From assembly GCA_905221605.1 (NCBI GenBank), contig CAJNDS010002170.1, positions 372,001-436,000 of the forward strand: 64,000 nt of DNA, written 5' to 3'. Shown piece after piece: positions 1 through 16,000 of the stretch (position 1 is the first letter of the stretch; each line of letters opens with the position of its first letter). The notes below the pieces were generated by a model, which made no database searches, had not been told where the DNA came from, and saw nothing but the letters and a program-made list of their open reading frames with translations. Source of the stretch: Symbiodinium natans (lineage: Eukaryota; Sar; Dinophyceae; Suessiales; Symbiodiniaceae). The position numbers and the translations under genes were made by a program.

Positions 1-1082
1 GTCAATGAACGGCATGCGATGGGCCTCCGGCTAGAATTTGCAAGAGTGAGTTTGTGAAAAAAGAGCAAAATTTCTCGTTTGAGTGCAGTGTGGGTGCTTC
101 ATGCATGCGAGACGAAGTCCGCGATCTGCCAGCTGTGGCAGTTGTTTGCATGCAGAGGCTTGCGTTCCGTTGTGTGTTTTGCTTGTCTACACAGTCCACT
201 GGCGCCAGTACACTTCGAGAGCGCCGTGTTTCCACATCTTTGTGTTTGCAACCTCGGGGGTATTGGAGACTAATGAGGCTGGCAGTGTGTAGGGCGAAAG
301 TTTCAGGTTCCCTTCTGCTGAGCAGTAACTTCGAGCTGCGCAGGTCGACTTGCACTTTGAAGCGGGTCTCCGGTGGGCCGTCCGAAGAAGGTCTGATGCT
401 GGGGACTCAGGTAGGGTTCTTGCTCAGAAGCAACGAATATCGTGCGATCTCTTTCGATCTCCAGGCTGTCCCTCCTCATGAAGCCCCTCAAGCTGCAGCT
501 GAGCTGTGACTGCGATGCCGAGCTGGCCAGCTTCCCCTACATCCGGTTGGCATGTGGGGCCCAGGCCGGTGCCTCAGGGGGTTCTTGATTGAAGAGTCTG
601 CCTTTTGTCTCTGTGTCGGTGTTCGTAGAAGGTGACAGTCAAGGGCGTCATTATCTCCATCGCGCTGGCTGCAAGCACATCTGGCGTGCTGCTGCGTGCT
701 GTCGACGTGAGCGTGCCAGAATTGGAGGTGAAGCTCAGCCGCGCGGACGCACTAGTGGTGCACTGACTGTACGTAGGTTTCATGAAGAGGTTGCTCTAGT
801 ATGCTGCCACTCTGTTGCTCGGGGTCTCTTCTTTGAGGCGGGGTGTACGTTGTGAGGAGCTGATGCAACAAGATGCAGCAGCAAGGCTGCCCCTTCCCCC
901 TCTAGCAGTCAGGGACTTTGATTGCCTTCGTCGAGATGTAAAGAATTCAGAGGCCTCTGAGGGGCCCCGTGGTGTGGGAAGGTTCGGTCTCATCCTACTG
1001 GGCCGTTGTGCTGAACGCAAGCATTCTTGTCATGGAGTTCCTACTCTTGAGGTATCACCGCGGCATCTCTATGCCGTTGTAA
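1..1082 (+). CDS. Unknown multi-exon protein, 3' part only (5' end outside window)
   Basis: I do not recognise the family. Eight coding blocks join in one frame: 1-45, 118-157, 195-259, 344-372, 465-564, 632-757, 857-923 and 982-1082 (573 nt, 190 residues, stop taa at 1080-1082). Every junction has an AG acceptor. Donors are GTGAGT at 46, GT at 260, 373 and 758, and GC at 158, 565 and 924. The reading frame staying open across seven phase-matched junctions is the main evidence. The middle part looks like beta strands (VTVKGVIISIALAAS, LLRAVDVSVPELEVKL). The last exon has a hydrophobic stretch (YWAVVLNASILVMEFLLL) followed by a short basic tail, which suggests a C-terminal membrane anchor. The intron at 158-194 is only 37 nt and the exon at 857-923 is the least certain. 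The exon at 632 could end at 754 instead of 757. The start codon lies upstream of the window. Confidence 0.6.
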
Positions 1083-1678
1083 TTAAGTCGTGCCCAACAG
1101 TGATTAACTCGTAATCGCCGCAACGGACCATGCGACCACTTAAGCCACTTCAGCTTTGCATCACATTGACGGGAGCATCCAGGCGATGCGCCACTACTCT
1201 CCAGGCCTGGCGCTCCAATACTCATCCCGACGCATTCTTTGCCGCCACATTCAACGCCCGCCTCGCCAGGATCGCAGTCTCGGCAGTCCTTGCCATATTT
1301 CAGACCACGCTGCAGGACGGTAAGAGGCAGTGTTTCTCATGCAAAGTTTGCAGCAAGGCCGATCAACCATCAGGACCGATCATAGGTAGGCCGCCTAGAG
1401 CTTGTCAGCTTAAGCTTCCTTCTGAAGTTTCCCAGGTGTTTGGTTGCCACTTGTTCGGGTCACAATTGACACATGTCAAAGACGGTTGACGTATCAGTTG
1501 GATGAACGACCAGCCTGCTACCCAGTGTTGTCGATCCTGTAAGACATTGCAAGAGCCCATTTAAGTCACCAAGCGTGATGAAAAGCTGTTTGAAAAGGGT
1601 TAAGGAAAAAGAGCATAGGAGGGTATCTTCGAGCCACACTCCGCAGCTTTGCTCGTAGTGTGAAGGGCTTGCTGCACC
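1083..1678. other. Intergenic stretch, no supported gene
   Basis: Between the stop at 1082 and the ATG at 1679 there is a 119-codon open frame (1130-1489), but no splice-consistent or conserved coding signal. The last 60 bases before 1679 contain AG dinucleotides that could serve as the spliced-leader trans-splice acceptor of the next gene; which one is used cannot be seen. Confidence 0.4.
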
Positions 1679-3778
1679 ATGGCGAAGCAGGATCGGTTGC
1701 AGCAGTTGGATGCGTTGGTTAAACGCATGAGGCGTAGCCAGACGCTGTCGCCAGGGGAAGCTGCCAATGTTCAGAAGGAGCTGATTGGCCTGGCAAAGAG
1801 GTGCTGGCCAGAAGACGAGGAGGACGACGATGAAGAGAACGATGGAGACACGCACACGACGCAGAGCTTCGATCGGTTGGAAGAGGTCCTCCTGAAGCTC
1901 TCAGCTGCCGACCAGGAGGCGATCGTGGCTGCTTTCCGACCTCTGCGTGCTGGCGTTTCACGCCGCCTTTCAGAGTGGACGCATGCCCTGAACGACTGGC
2001 TTAGCGAGGCCGGGGCCGGGCATGCACAGGCACAGCATCTTGCAGAACTCCTTCGTGAAGTCGACAGCTCTCCGCAGTCTCGATGGTATCGCCAGTGCAT
2101 GAAGCCTCGGGTCAAAGCGAAGTTTCTGATGGCCATTGCCAGTCTTGCACGGGCTTTGATCCGTGGCAGTTCCTTGCTGAAGCCCTTAGTCGCATCCCAT
2201 CCGGCCATTCTGTCGCTGGCGAAGAAGATCGTCGGCAGGCTCTTTGTGCAGCCTGGCTATGGCGACACCCTGGAGAGGTGGGGTTGGCAAACTCAAAGGA
2301 GGCGTAGAGCGTAGAGTAATTCAAGGAGTAACTTGGAACTCGTGTTGTTTTTTTTGCCCCAAAACGCCCTGTGCAGGTGGCACGAGGGCCGGCTGGCCGT
2401 CTACAACGCGACGATCTCCTTGGCCGCACAGCGGGCGCTCCAAGTGGACAAGCTGAAGGACGACCTGCAGGTGTCCCTTGTCTCGGCAGTGAAGCGCTCG
2501 GCCAACCCTTCAGAGGATGGCAAGGCCAAGGCATCTTTGCAGCTCCAGCTGAGAGAGTGGCCGATGTCGGGGTGCCCTTTGGCCCGAGCTCTCTTGGACT
2601 TCCTGAAGTCACGGGGAGCCGAGCTGGGGGACTTGGGTCGACCGAGTCTAAGGGAGTGTCCGCCACATGCGCTGCAACCCGAGACCTTACGACAGTTGCT
2701 CTCACGCTTGGATGCTTTTGAGGTTGCGGATGGCATCGTGCGACTCCGCTTCGAGGCCGTGGCCGCCTTGGCCTTCAAAGCAGTGGGGACGAAGCCGAAG
2801 GCTTCCTCTGTGGTTCCACCGATGCTTCCTGCCAAAACCCAGCCAGCCCAGATTGCCCAGGCCACCCAGGCCCAGGCCGCGCAAGCTGCCCAGATTGCCC
2901 AGACGCAGGTCGCCAAACCAAAGGCTGAGGGCGGCCTCCCCCAGGACTCGGACTTCAAGATCGATCTTTCGGATGTCAACTTGATGATAAAGCTCATCAA
3001 AAGTGGCCTGCGCGCTGGGGACGAGGAGTGGCGGCAAGCTTGGACGCAGTTTTGTTGGAAGAAGGACCTACGGCCCAAGCTCTCCATCAGAAACAAAATT
3101 AGCCCTCCGAAAGAGGCTCTGGCTGCATTCTTGGAGGCCAACCTTTCCAAGCTCCGGTCTTCTTTCTGGGCGGATGCCTCCCGCTCCCGATCCGATCTGG
3201 AGCGCCGCCGGCGCCGCGAGCGCCAGGAGCCTCGGGAGCGCCAGGAGCCTCGGGAGCGCCAAGCAGAGCTGTCGGAGTCCTTCTCCAGCTCGTTCTCTGA
3301 GTCCGAACGCTCCCGACGTCGTAAGAAGCGACGCAAGGAAAAGAAAGGCCTCATGGGCTATGCCGACTTCTTTAACTCCAAGTCCAAGCACATGACGCCG
3401 GAAGTGATGATGATGAGAGCCCAAATGATGGGCTTCTCCATGGTCATGGACAGCCCGCTGGCCATGATGGGCATGCGAGCTCCGATGATGACGCCCTCAA
3501 TGACACCCATGTTGCCGCGGCCCGAGGCTGCACCAGGCCGCCCTTATGGTAGCGCTGTGGCACCACTGCTGCCACCACCCCCGCAGACGCCGGCGGCACC
3601 GGCACCGCCGTCCACGCCTGGCAGCCCGCCGCCTCCAGCGCCCCCGGCGCCGCAGCCCGCAGCTCCTTCGCCAAGCTCCAACTCCGCCAACTCCGCCAAC
3701 TCCAAGCCACCGTTGCCCAAATCGGTCGTGGCGGCACGGAAGCAACAGGAGTCGACCATCGACATGGATGATCTCTGA
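1679..3778 (+). CDS. Unknown 666-residue low-complexity protein (two exons)
   Basis: Exon 1 is 1679-2277 and exon 2 is 2377-3778. The 99-nt intron (2278-2376, GTGGGG...GTGCAG) splits an Arg codon; removing it gives ...DTLER/WHEGRLAVYN... in frame and a 2001-nt CDS ending in TIDMDDL. No catalytic domain is seen. From the N terminus there is a helical region with an acidic run (residues ~43-58, EDEEDDDEENDGD), a second helical region to ~340, an Ala/Gln-rich linker (~353-378, repeats of AQIAQ), an Arg/Glu/Ser-rich part with a duplicated RERQEP unit (~468-520), a Met-rich part (~538-575, MMMRAQMMGF) and a Pro/Ala-rich tail (~593-628). The RS/RE-type and proline-rich parts resemble RNA-processing or scaffold proteins, but that is inference only. 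The start is the first ATG in the open frame, just after a possible trans-splice acceptor region. The gene is GC-rich with long exons, unlike its intron-dense neighbours. Confidence 0.82.
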
Positions 3779-3938
3779 TGCCACTCCCAACTTTATTAGG
3801 CTCAGCGGAGCAGCAGGGCCGGTTTCTCGCAGATATTGGGAATGTGCAGAATGCTTGGTGGCTTGGGCACTGTGGCGCTTCGTGCGTAGTTACGTAGTTG
3901 TGAATCATTGCAAATCATTGCAAATCCACCCAGAGTCT

Positions 3939-4601
3939 ATGAGAGTCTTCCAAGCTGACGGGCCACCGCAGAGGTAAGGTGTTTACCCGCAGTCTTGGCC
4001 TGAGAACCGTCTCACCGACAGCAATTGCTCGTCGAGCTATCGCGCGTGTGACTCGTTGCCTGGTGCACAGTTGGTGACATGCTTGTGTGGCGTGTTTGGG
4101 ACATTGGAAAAGCTCAGTTCGAGGGCCTGTGAAGAATTCATGGTCTTTCAGGAGTCGAGGGATTGATGTCGGTTTGGGTGAGTTCATGCAGATTCATGCA
4201 GCCTTGCGCGAAGTGTTACGCGGTCTCTCGCAGGCCCCCCTCAGGACAGGCCTTCGAGCTGAAACCATGTTTTCAGGTTTGTGTGCCATCGTGGTCCTGA
4301 ACTTCAGGAGCATCTGCAGCGGCAGTTGCAGCGAATCCTGAGTCGCCTTCTGGAGCGAGAGCTGGGGAGGACTCTGTTGGAGTTTGTTGGGCTTCCATCA
4401 GGTAACTTCTAGACTCTGGAGTCCATGGGTCCCTTCTTCTTTTGCAAGTTAACATGAATGCAGAGTTGTGTCATTCTACTCTTGGTGAGGTGGAACGGCG
4501 GCACGTGGGACTTCCTTCGCCGAGTGGTTCCAAATGACCTGCTGGATGAAGCTTTGACTTGGCTGGATGACAACATCCCCCCCGAAGGCATTCCGATATA
4601 G
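3939..4601 (+). CDS. Small unknown protein, four exons, 121 residues
   Basis: Proposed exons are 3939-3973, 4152-4276, 4308-4401 and 4490-4601 (366 nt, stop tag). All three donors are GT (GTAAGG at 3974, GTTTGT at 4277, GTAACT at 4402), all acceptors are AG, and phases match at every junction. The product starts MRVFQADGPPQ and runs through a helical part (FMQIHAALREVLRGL), an Ala/Ser/Gly-rich part and a C-terminal part with WNGGTWDFLRRVVPNDLLDE and NIPPEGIPI. No known domain is recognised. The second intron is only 31 nt, so it may instead be read through or use another donor; the third exon also reads well in another frame (LQRQLQRILSRLLERE), which leaves the middle of the model open. Function unknown. 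Confidence 0.5.
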
Positions 4602-5470
4602 TTGTAGCTCACGTTAATGACCTGCGCCGGCATGTTCCCAGAAGTGAGACTGTAGTGTTGGGTGGTGCAGACTATGCCTGGTTGTTACATGTTGACAGCT
4701 CAGGGCACATGCCGCGCCGTGCACAGCCTTAGCACCGGAAAAAAAGTTCTCTGCTGGCGGCAGTGTTCCCTTTGCTCAGCAACATGCCTTGTGTAGTCAA
4801 TGCAGTTGGCCATACACCCTGACTGCGAAAGCTTGCCTGCATTGGAAGACTTGACCTGTTGCACTCCTTTTGCAGGCTCCGCCAATTGATCGCGCAGATG
4901 CACGAGCTTTGCTGGGATCATGCTGGTTCCAAATTGAACGCATCATGTTTCCCTGATTCTGATAGACCCAAAGGGTCTTTGCAAATGGTTATTGTCTGTA
5001 CATTGTGCAAGCACCATGCACGCTCACGTCGGCAAAGCTGATGGGGCCGTGGTGCACAACTCCGCACACAGGCGAAAACTTTCCTCGTGCCCGGGTGTTG
5101 ACTGGGCTTTGAACTGATATGCTCCGCTTCTTGCGACGCTCGCGTGGCGACCGCAGTGAAGTTGAAAGAAAGTGTGCTCGCAGCCATTTCCAAGAGGCGT
5201 GATCGTTTCAAGCCCAGCACTGCCTGGCCGTCTCGCACTTAATGTGGCAACTTGTGGATGCCCGGCTTGCTGGCGCCCCCTCGGCTTCCGTGCACCAAGG
5301 CCATGAGCCTGACCTTCGTACAAGGCCTTCCTCCCCAAGGCGTTTCAGCGCCCGTGGTCTCGAAGGCAAGATACCGGGATGTGTTGGCTACGATTCACCA
5401 CATCACGAGCTCTTCCATCATCTGAAGTTCAACACAGGCGCAGTCGACTCCACATCCAATCAGAAGTGAG
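4602..5470 (+). other. Coding-like blocks without a resolved gene model
   Basis: Several short stretches read like exons on the plus strand but could not be joined: 4604-4729 (HVNDLRRHVPRSETVVLGGA), 4876-4956 after a TTTTGCAG acceptor (APPIDRADARALLGSCWFQI), 5111-5242 (VKLKESVLAAISKRRDRFKP) and 5242-5469. The minus strand over 4918-5238 also stays open. They may be extra exons of the gene ending at 4601, a decayed copy of another gene, or chance. No family is recognised. Confidence 0.3.
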
Positions 5471-5537
5471 GGCCGTGGCCATGGAACTGGGAGCCTTGGC
5501 TCAGCCAGACATGTGGTCACGGCTACTTGATCTACAT

Positions 5538-5582
5538 AGTATATACATATATATATATATGTATAATATATATATATATACA
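5538..5582. repeat. AT microsatellite, near-palindromic
   Basis: Alternating TA runs interrupted by GTATA/TATAC steps, giving a self-complementary 45-bp tract. It lies just upstream of the proposed first exon of the phytoene desaturase gene. Confidence 0.85.
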
Positions 5583-5619
5583 TACCTTAGTATCCCCAAA
5601 CCCATTTTGGCAGGGCAAG

Positions 5620-5779
5620 ATTGTCAGCAGGAGAGAGGGAGAGCGATGGAGCAAGTTCCTGAGGGCCGCCCTGTGCCTTGCCTCCGCCGGCGCGGTCGCT
5701 GCCCGCAGCCGGGGGCGAAAGCCCACAGCCGTCAAGGCCGAGTCCCGAACGAGGACCGTTCCGCCTGACACACCTGGTG
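5620..5779 (+). CDS. Candidate 5' exon of PDS (plastid-targeting leader)
   Basis: In one plus-strand frame this stretch encodes SKFLRAALCLASAGAVAARS followed by a basic, Ser/Thr-rich segment and ends at CCT-G before GT (5780), a usable donor. A short hydrophobic core followed by Ala/Arg/Ser/Thr-rich sequence is what a dinoflagellate plastid leader looks like. No in-frame ATG is seen inside the block, so a further upstream exon or a different boundary is needed. A 10-nt match to the spliced-leader core (CCATTTTGGC) lies at 5602-5611 but may be chance. Assignment to the downstream desaturase rests on position and on that enzyme needing a plastid leader. Confidence 0.35.
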
Positions 5780-6313
5780 CTTGATATCGTCTTTTTGGGG
5801 TCTCAAGAGGGGCCAGAAGCCATGTACTCCGTCTAATCTGTTCCACACATGTCAGGGTACCGCGAAGTGGCAAATAATGATACGCAAGCACGGTCTCGTA
5901 CCAATGCGCGCAAACGGAGATTCGGATTCATCCTGCAGTGCTTTTTATTGAATTTCAATTTCTTGGATGAGTTGTGGTTTGACGGTTTTGGAAGCCGCTC
6001 ACTGCTATCCCATTAGTAGTGGTTTTGAAGGCCCCCCCGGTCCCGACAACGGGTCCGGCCAGTAATTGCACATTTCAGGGTGGGGGTTAATGATCGCATG
6101 AAAGATTTTGGCACGCCTACTTGCCGACATCGCCGGCGCGGTCGCCGAGACTTCGCTGTCCCCTCTGTCCTAAAGTCCTAAAGCATTCCATGCACGCCAA
6201 CTATTGAAAGCATGTCAACATCCAGTCCGCGCTGGCGCTCGGACTCGCGCTCGCTCAGTCCTGTGGGTATGAAGGTTGTTTGTGGGCATTGGGGTGATCA
6301 CTTGAGCGGCCAG

Positions 6314-10916
<4,603 letters not shown>

Positions 10917-12100
10917 ATCCAATGTAGGTTTGCAGTTGCGAGATTTTGCGCCGCCCGAGCAGTCTGCATGCAAGGAGGACAAGCTCAGAAAACAAGAGGC
11001 GGTGTTGCTTGAGAACGCTTGAAGCGTAGAGTGCGTTCAGCACTACATCGTTTTCAGCCTGGCCTGAGCCGCGAGCTTGAATCTTGTTCATCACGCGCGG
11101 ATCTTGGAGCAAGCGTTTGCGCGATGATCATCCGAAATGAGTATAGGAGTATAGGTAATTCAGCAGTAGAATTCTATGTCAGAAAAAAGCTCTTGTTGCG
11201 GGAGACCGACCAACCTGCTGGCTTCACGGATGCACACACGTGTGGGGCGCAACATGTCCTAGAATGTATCCACATGCCGAAGTCTGCGATGCCAGCTATA
11301 TCCTTTTTAAGGCCAGTCCTTGGCCTGATACTTCTTGCACTTCTTTCAAGGATGACAGGACCTTTTGATCTCCTCGACCTAAGCCGCCCGGACCTGCCGA
11401 ACCGAACAAAGATGCAAAGAACTCCGTATTTCAGGCACGGAAGGTGCGGTGGCACTCGGTGGCATGTTTCACGAGGCATTCGGACATGAATCGTGAAATT
11501 TTCAGCTGAATGGCATGGGTGGATCAGGCAGAGCAAGGCTCTCTGCCAGATATCCGGGTGCATTGGACTCATTGGACACCCTGCCATGGAGCTTCTTCTC
11601 CGCGCGGCGGACTGAAAACAAGAAGTCCAGTATCTGCGGTACTCGCTTTCTGCGACAGGTGCTTTAAGCAAGCAAATCTCGCATGGAAGGTCTCTGAATT
11701 GCACCTCAAGACTCTCAAGGGGCAGCTCTGGAAGAAGTTGCTAAGTAGCCTTCATGGCCCCTGCAAGGTATCTCAAGCTGGTCGCCGATTCACTTGTCGA
11801 ACCAGAAAGCCTTGCAAACATTTCATATGCCAACCTGGCCTAGAACAAGGGTTCAAGGGGAAAGAACGTGGTGGTAGGGCCGACGCCGGCGCCATGAAGC
11901 CAAGAGTGCGAAGAGAGCAATGCAACGTGGAGCACACAGGCCAGCTGACGCCCATGCGATTAGAATTGGATGCTTGTTTGTTTGGTCCGCTTTGTTCCGC
12001 TCTGTCAAGCTTGGTCAACATTTTTCCTGTTCTGTCCCTGAAGCCTCTGAGCATAACGTGGACATTATACATGTCATGGTGGGATGAGTAAATCAGTGGT
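10917..12100 (+). other. Unassigned stretch with one exon-like block (11690-11767)
   Basis: Block 11690-11767 (26 codons, phase 0 at both ends) has an AG acceptor and a GTATCT donor and reads VSELHLKTLKGQLWKKLLSS, a basic helix. A second block near 11350-11430 (PFDLLDLSRPDLPNRTKMQ) follows a pyrimidine-rich AAG. They cannot be joined into a model and no family is recognised. The rest holds no supported gene. Confidence 0.3.
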
Positions 12101-12197
12101 ATACCTTTAAACAATATGGGGCAAAGGCACAAACAGCGCTAGACACGGAGTCTACACAGACGCATTTGCCGAACAGACCGTAGAACGAGAGCACAGC

Positions 12198-12202
12198 CAG
12201 CA

Positions 12203-12263
<61 letters not shown>

Positions 12264-12400
12264 GAAGAAGAATAAGAATAAGAACAAGAAGAAGCAGAAC
12301 AAGACGAGCAACAACAGCAAGAGCAACAGCAACAAGAGCAACAACAGCAAGAGCAACACAACAGCAACAGCAACCCCGCAGCAGCAGCAACAACAACCTT
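12198..12400. repeat. AGC/AAC/AAG trinucleotide repeat
   Basis: About 20 nearly perfect AGC units (12198-12260) pass into AAGAAGAAT and then imperfect AAC/AGC/AAG units. All three frames stay open (poly-Ser/Gln/Ala or poly-Leu/Cys/Ala on the other strand), which is a property of the repeat and not evidence of a gene. Confidence 0.9.
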
Positions 12401-12966
12401 GCGAAGCTACATCTGAACATTAATGCGAGACGAAACGGCGAAATCGGGTTTATCCCGAGCTTGAAGTTTCAGACCAGGTGGACATGTTCAGGAAAAAGGA
12501 CGCACTGGTGAATCGGAACGGGTCGGCAGTTTCAGCAAGAATGAGTACACTGTAAACTGTAAAAGAATTGACTAACAATTGGCGCAGACCTGTTTCTTTG
12601 TGAAAGGAGTGGATCGGGCTTACTTGCATGAAGCTTTCGCAACTTGAGTGGCAAGTTGCTCTACGACTTGCAGTTGCGGAGCAACGACCTGAAGCTTGTA
12701 GTTGTCGTCAGTGGGCTCACCGTTTTGTGGCTTGAAGTTGTGGGTCGATGACTTGAGTTGTCGGTGTTGCTGAAGCGATGGTGAGTTGTGAATTGGGAGG
12801 TGCAACTCGTTGAGTTTCCTCTTGCCCATCCGTGCAGCTTCAAGACACAGTGCGGCCGTTGTGACAGCAGTTTGCGCTCTAGCGCGTTGAAGAAATCATG
12901 TAACCAAATGGTCGTTGCAGTTGAATGCGGCATATAGGTCGCAATGGCATACCCGCACAGCTACTG
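12401..12966. other. Spacer, no supported gene
   Basis: Between the trinucleotide repeat and the next gene there are repeated short motifs of the type AAGTTG/ACTTGAGTTG (12640-12760) but no exon with support. Confidence 0.35.
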
Positions 12967-12979
12967 GTAGTTTTTTGGC
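12967..12979 (+). other. Possible relict spliced-leader sequence
   Basis: GTAG-TTTTTT-GGC, 31 bases before the ATG at 13010. It matches the dinoflagellate spliced leader (GTAGCCATTTTGGC core) at GTAG, TTT and GGC with one base missing and CCA changed. Relict leaders mark genes copied back from trans-spliced mRNA, and the following gene has no introns. The match is weak and could be chance. Confidence 0.25.
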
Positions 12980-13009
12980 CTATTGTGACACAAGTCTCCT
13001 GACTGCGCC

Positions 13010-16000
13010 ATGCCTCATGGGAGTGATGCGTTATCGCGTGCTTTCCGAAAACATCTCCAGACATTTGGATCGATTGGAAATCTAAAAAAAGGCTGGTCGT
13101 TTGGCAAGTTAGTCGGTGCAGAGCGGTCGTTTTTCCAAGCTGCTTGCTCAAGATGGTATGAGGCGCATGTGACAGAGGGGAATGTCGAATCGGGCATGGA
13201 CGGAGACACATCTCGATTGTTCTCATCTTTGAGCCTCCATGAGCAAGTTTCAATCATCGCCGCACTTTTACGCGGTCTATTGCTTGAAGCTGAGCCTTTG
13301 CCGCCAGAGAGGCCCGAGTACTATGCAGGCTTTGTGGCAATGTACCAGATGGTCCTTTACACGGAGATTGCAGGCGAGGTAGACATTCAAAGGAGCGAGA
13401 TCGACAGGGAGCAGGAGGCAGAGCTGTGGAAGGAGCAAGCGCGGAGAGGGGACGCCGATTTCCATGCATGGTGCGAGGTCTCTGCCGACGTGCACCGGCA
13501 GGAACGTATCGAGCGTCAGTCAAGGCTTGACCGGCTATGTCCCGACGAAATGGAGCAAAGCTACTTGCAGTCCATGAGGGCTGAGTGTGACAGCAATGAT
13601 CAAATGCAGCAGCGCGCCCTCGCCGTCCTGCCGGAGCTCCAGGAAAAAATGGCGTCTCTGTCCATGCTGCCAAAGGAGAAGGACCTTATCAAACAGATGG
13701 CAGCCTTTGACCAAAGAGTCACTAGAGCAAAGACTGCAACTCTTGGCCAAGGATCTAGTCAGCCAAGCCGCAAAAAGAAACACAAGGACCCCGGAGCCAA
13801 CGATTACGCTTTCTATTGGCGACGCCTCTTTCTGAACATGCAGAGCGAGCGCATTGGTGGGACCTGCATGCCAGGTAAGATCAAAGCTGATTGTGCTGAC
13901 ATGGAGGCTTGGGAGGCCGCAGCTTACTTTTTCATGACGGCAGGTTGCATTCGTCTCAGCACCGAGGATCACGCGCTTGTCTATGGACCATTTAACGGAA
14001 AGGAGGAGGAGCAGAAAGAGTATGAAGATCTCATCCACGCTCGGTCTCGTAGGCGCTTTGAGATCTTCAGCAAACTTTGGGACCCAGCAAAAGTTGCCTT
14101 TGATGAGCTGACTGTTCAAGTGCTGAGCAGTCATGCGCATGGCCCTCCAGTCCTTCACCCCTGGTGGCCTGCTGAGAACCATCGCCTCCAATGCAAGTTA
14201 GAGCAAGATCGCTTGGAAGCACTAGAGCGTGAGTTGAATGGTGAAGACACTTCCGAGGCTGCCAGAGGGCGGAGCCAATTATCACCTATTCTGTTCTCTT
14301 GCAGGCCTTTCATGACAGAAGTGCAGCAGGATGAGCTGAAGCACCAGCCATTGTCCACACGGATCGAAATGGAACAGGCGCGTGACTCGTGGATTTGGAT
14401 ATGGCATGACCTCATGGACGGCAAAGATTTGGACTATGACAGCCCGGCTGACAGATATCATGCTTTGCTCTTGACTCGGGATATACTGAACTCACAGAAT
14501 ATACCACTTGAGCATGTGGGGACAATTGGCCTTTGGAGCCCCAGTGACTGGATGAAATCAGTCAGCGATGATCTGGCACTTACGTGCAGTTTTTGCTACT
14601 CCAAAATATTACCATCACTTGAAACACAGGCCATCACATGTTCAGGGTGCGGAGTCGCCAAGTATTGCAAATCAAGCTGCCAAGATGCTGATTGGACGAA
14701 GGAGTACATGCCACACAGGGAAGCGTGCGCTGCTATGCGTTTAGCACGCTCCGATCCGGTTGCATTTCGTTCGCAGATGGAGGCGGATCGTCAAGAAGCA
14801 CGTAGGCTTGCAGAAACTGAGGTCCAAAAGAGGAGGGAAGAGCAGGTTGAGGCCGCTCGAAAAGAAGCAGCGTCCAAGGCAGCAGCATTACTAGCACCTG
14901 CCCAGGAGGACCGGGATCAGAACTTTGCAAGCGAGGCCTTGGCCCATTTGCAGCGTGTGATGAAAGCTCGCACCGAGGCGACCACACTGCGTGCAATTCC
15001 TGAGAGGAACGAAGATCTCAAATCGGCCTTGACGCTTGCTCAGCGAATTTCGATCAAGGGTAGTTGGCCTGACGAGTTGCGCGGTGGGTTTGCAAGGAGT
15101 GTGGCAGAGGCACGGGAGCTGCTGGAAAGTAGTAGCAACACGCTTCAACAACAGCATTCCGAAGGTGATGTAAAACTTGGCGGCCCCTCCAGGCACAAAG
15201 GGCCAGCTCAAGCTGAGCCTGGGCGTCAAGCCCCAGGTCAAGCAACTCTCTCAAAGAGACCGAAGCAAGCAGATGAGGTCGATGCAACGCCTTCTAAGAG
15301 GGAAAAGCAAAAGCGCAGGCGGTCAGAGTTAAAACGCAAAAAAGAGGTGGAGCTTGCACACCATGCAGAAGCGGAGGCTGCCTTGGAACGCCAAAGGCTC
15401 TACAACTTGCATCCGAAAGTTTGGGAAGCAGCAGAGGGCGATGCTTTCGAAGGGATTCAGGAGGAGACGGTACTTGATGATGGAGAAGTTGTCATCACGT
15501 TGCCATCGAAAACAAGCAACGCGTTTGCGTTTCGCGAGGGTCTTCTAAAAGACTCTGCGAGAAAATTGTGGGCAGAAGGACAAAGGTCGCCACACTCGGC
15601 GAAGCAAAGACGAGGGCGGAGTTCATCCCCAGATCATTGCTGGCGAGGGAGTCAAGCACGTGGTCTCAAGTTCTCCCTTGCCGAATTTCAGGCTCGATTT
15701 GCAGGAGCCGACTCCAGGCAACGGCTGGCCACGGCAGGTCCAGAAGATTACGGTGCTGACTTGTCAGAAGCAGTGCCCAGCTGTGAACAGTCGCAAGCAG
15801 ACTCCGTGCTTGAAGTTGGCGTTGAAGGTTTCATGGATCCCCGTGACATTCTTTTCACCCACTCTTCAATTTCTCGATGCTTCCGAAATGGTGCCGCCCT
15901 GGATGATACAATCGAGGCAGTCCTCAAGGGGGAAATCGAGCTGACAGCCTTTCCTGCCATGGAAGTCATTGATTTAGATGGGCATTACTTCTGCTTGTCG

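Noticed and set aside
12093-12420. Minus-strand poly-Leu/Cys/Ala frames
   Set aside because: Products of the AGC/AAC trinucleotide repeat.
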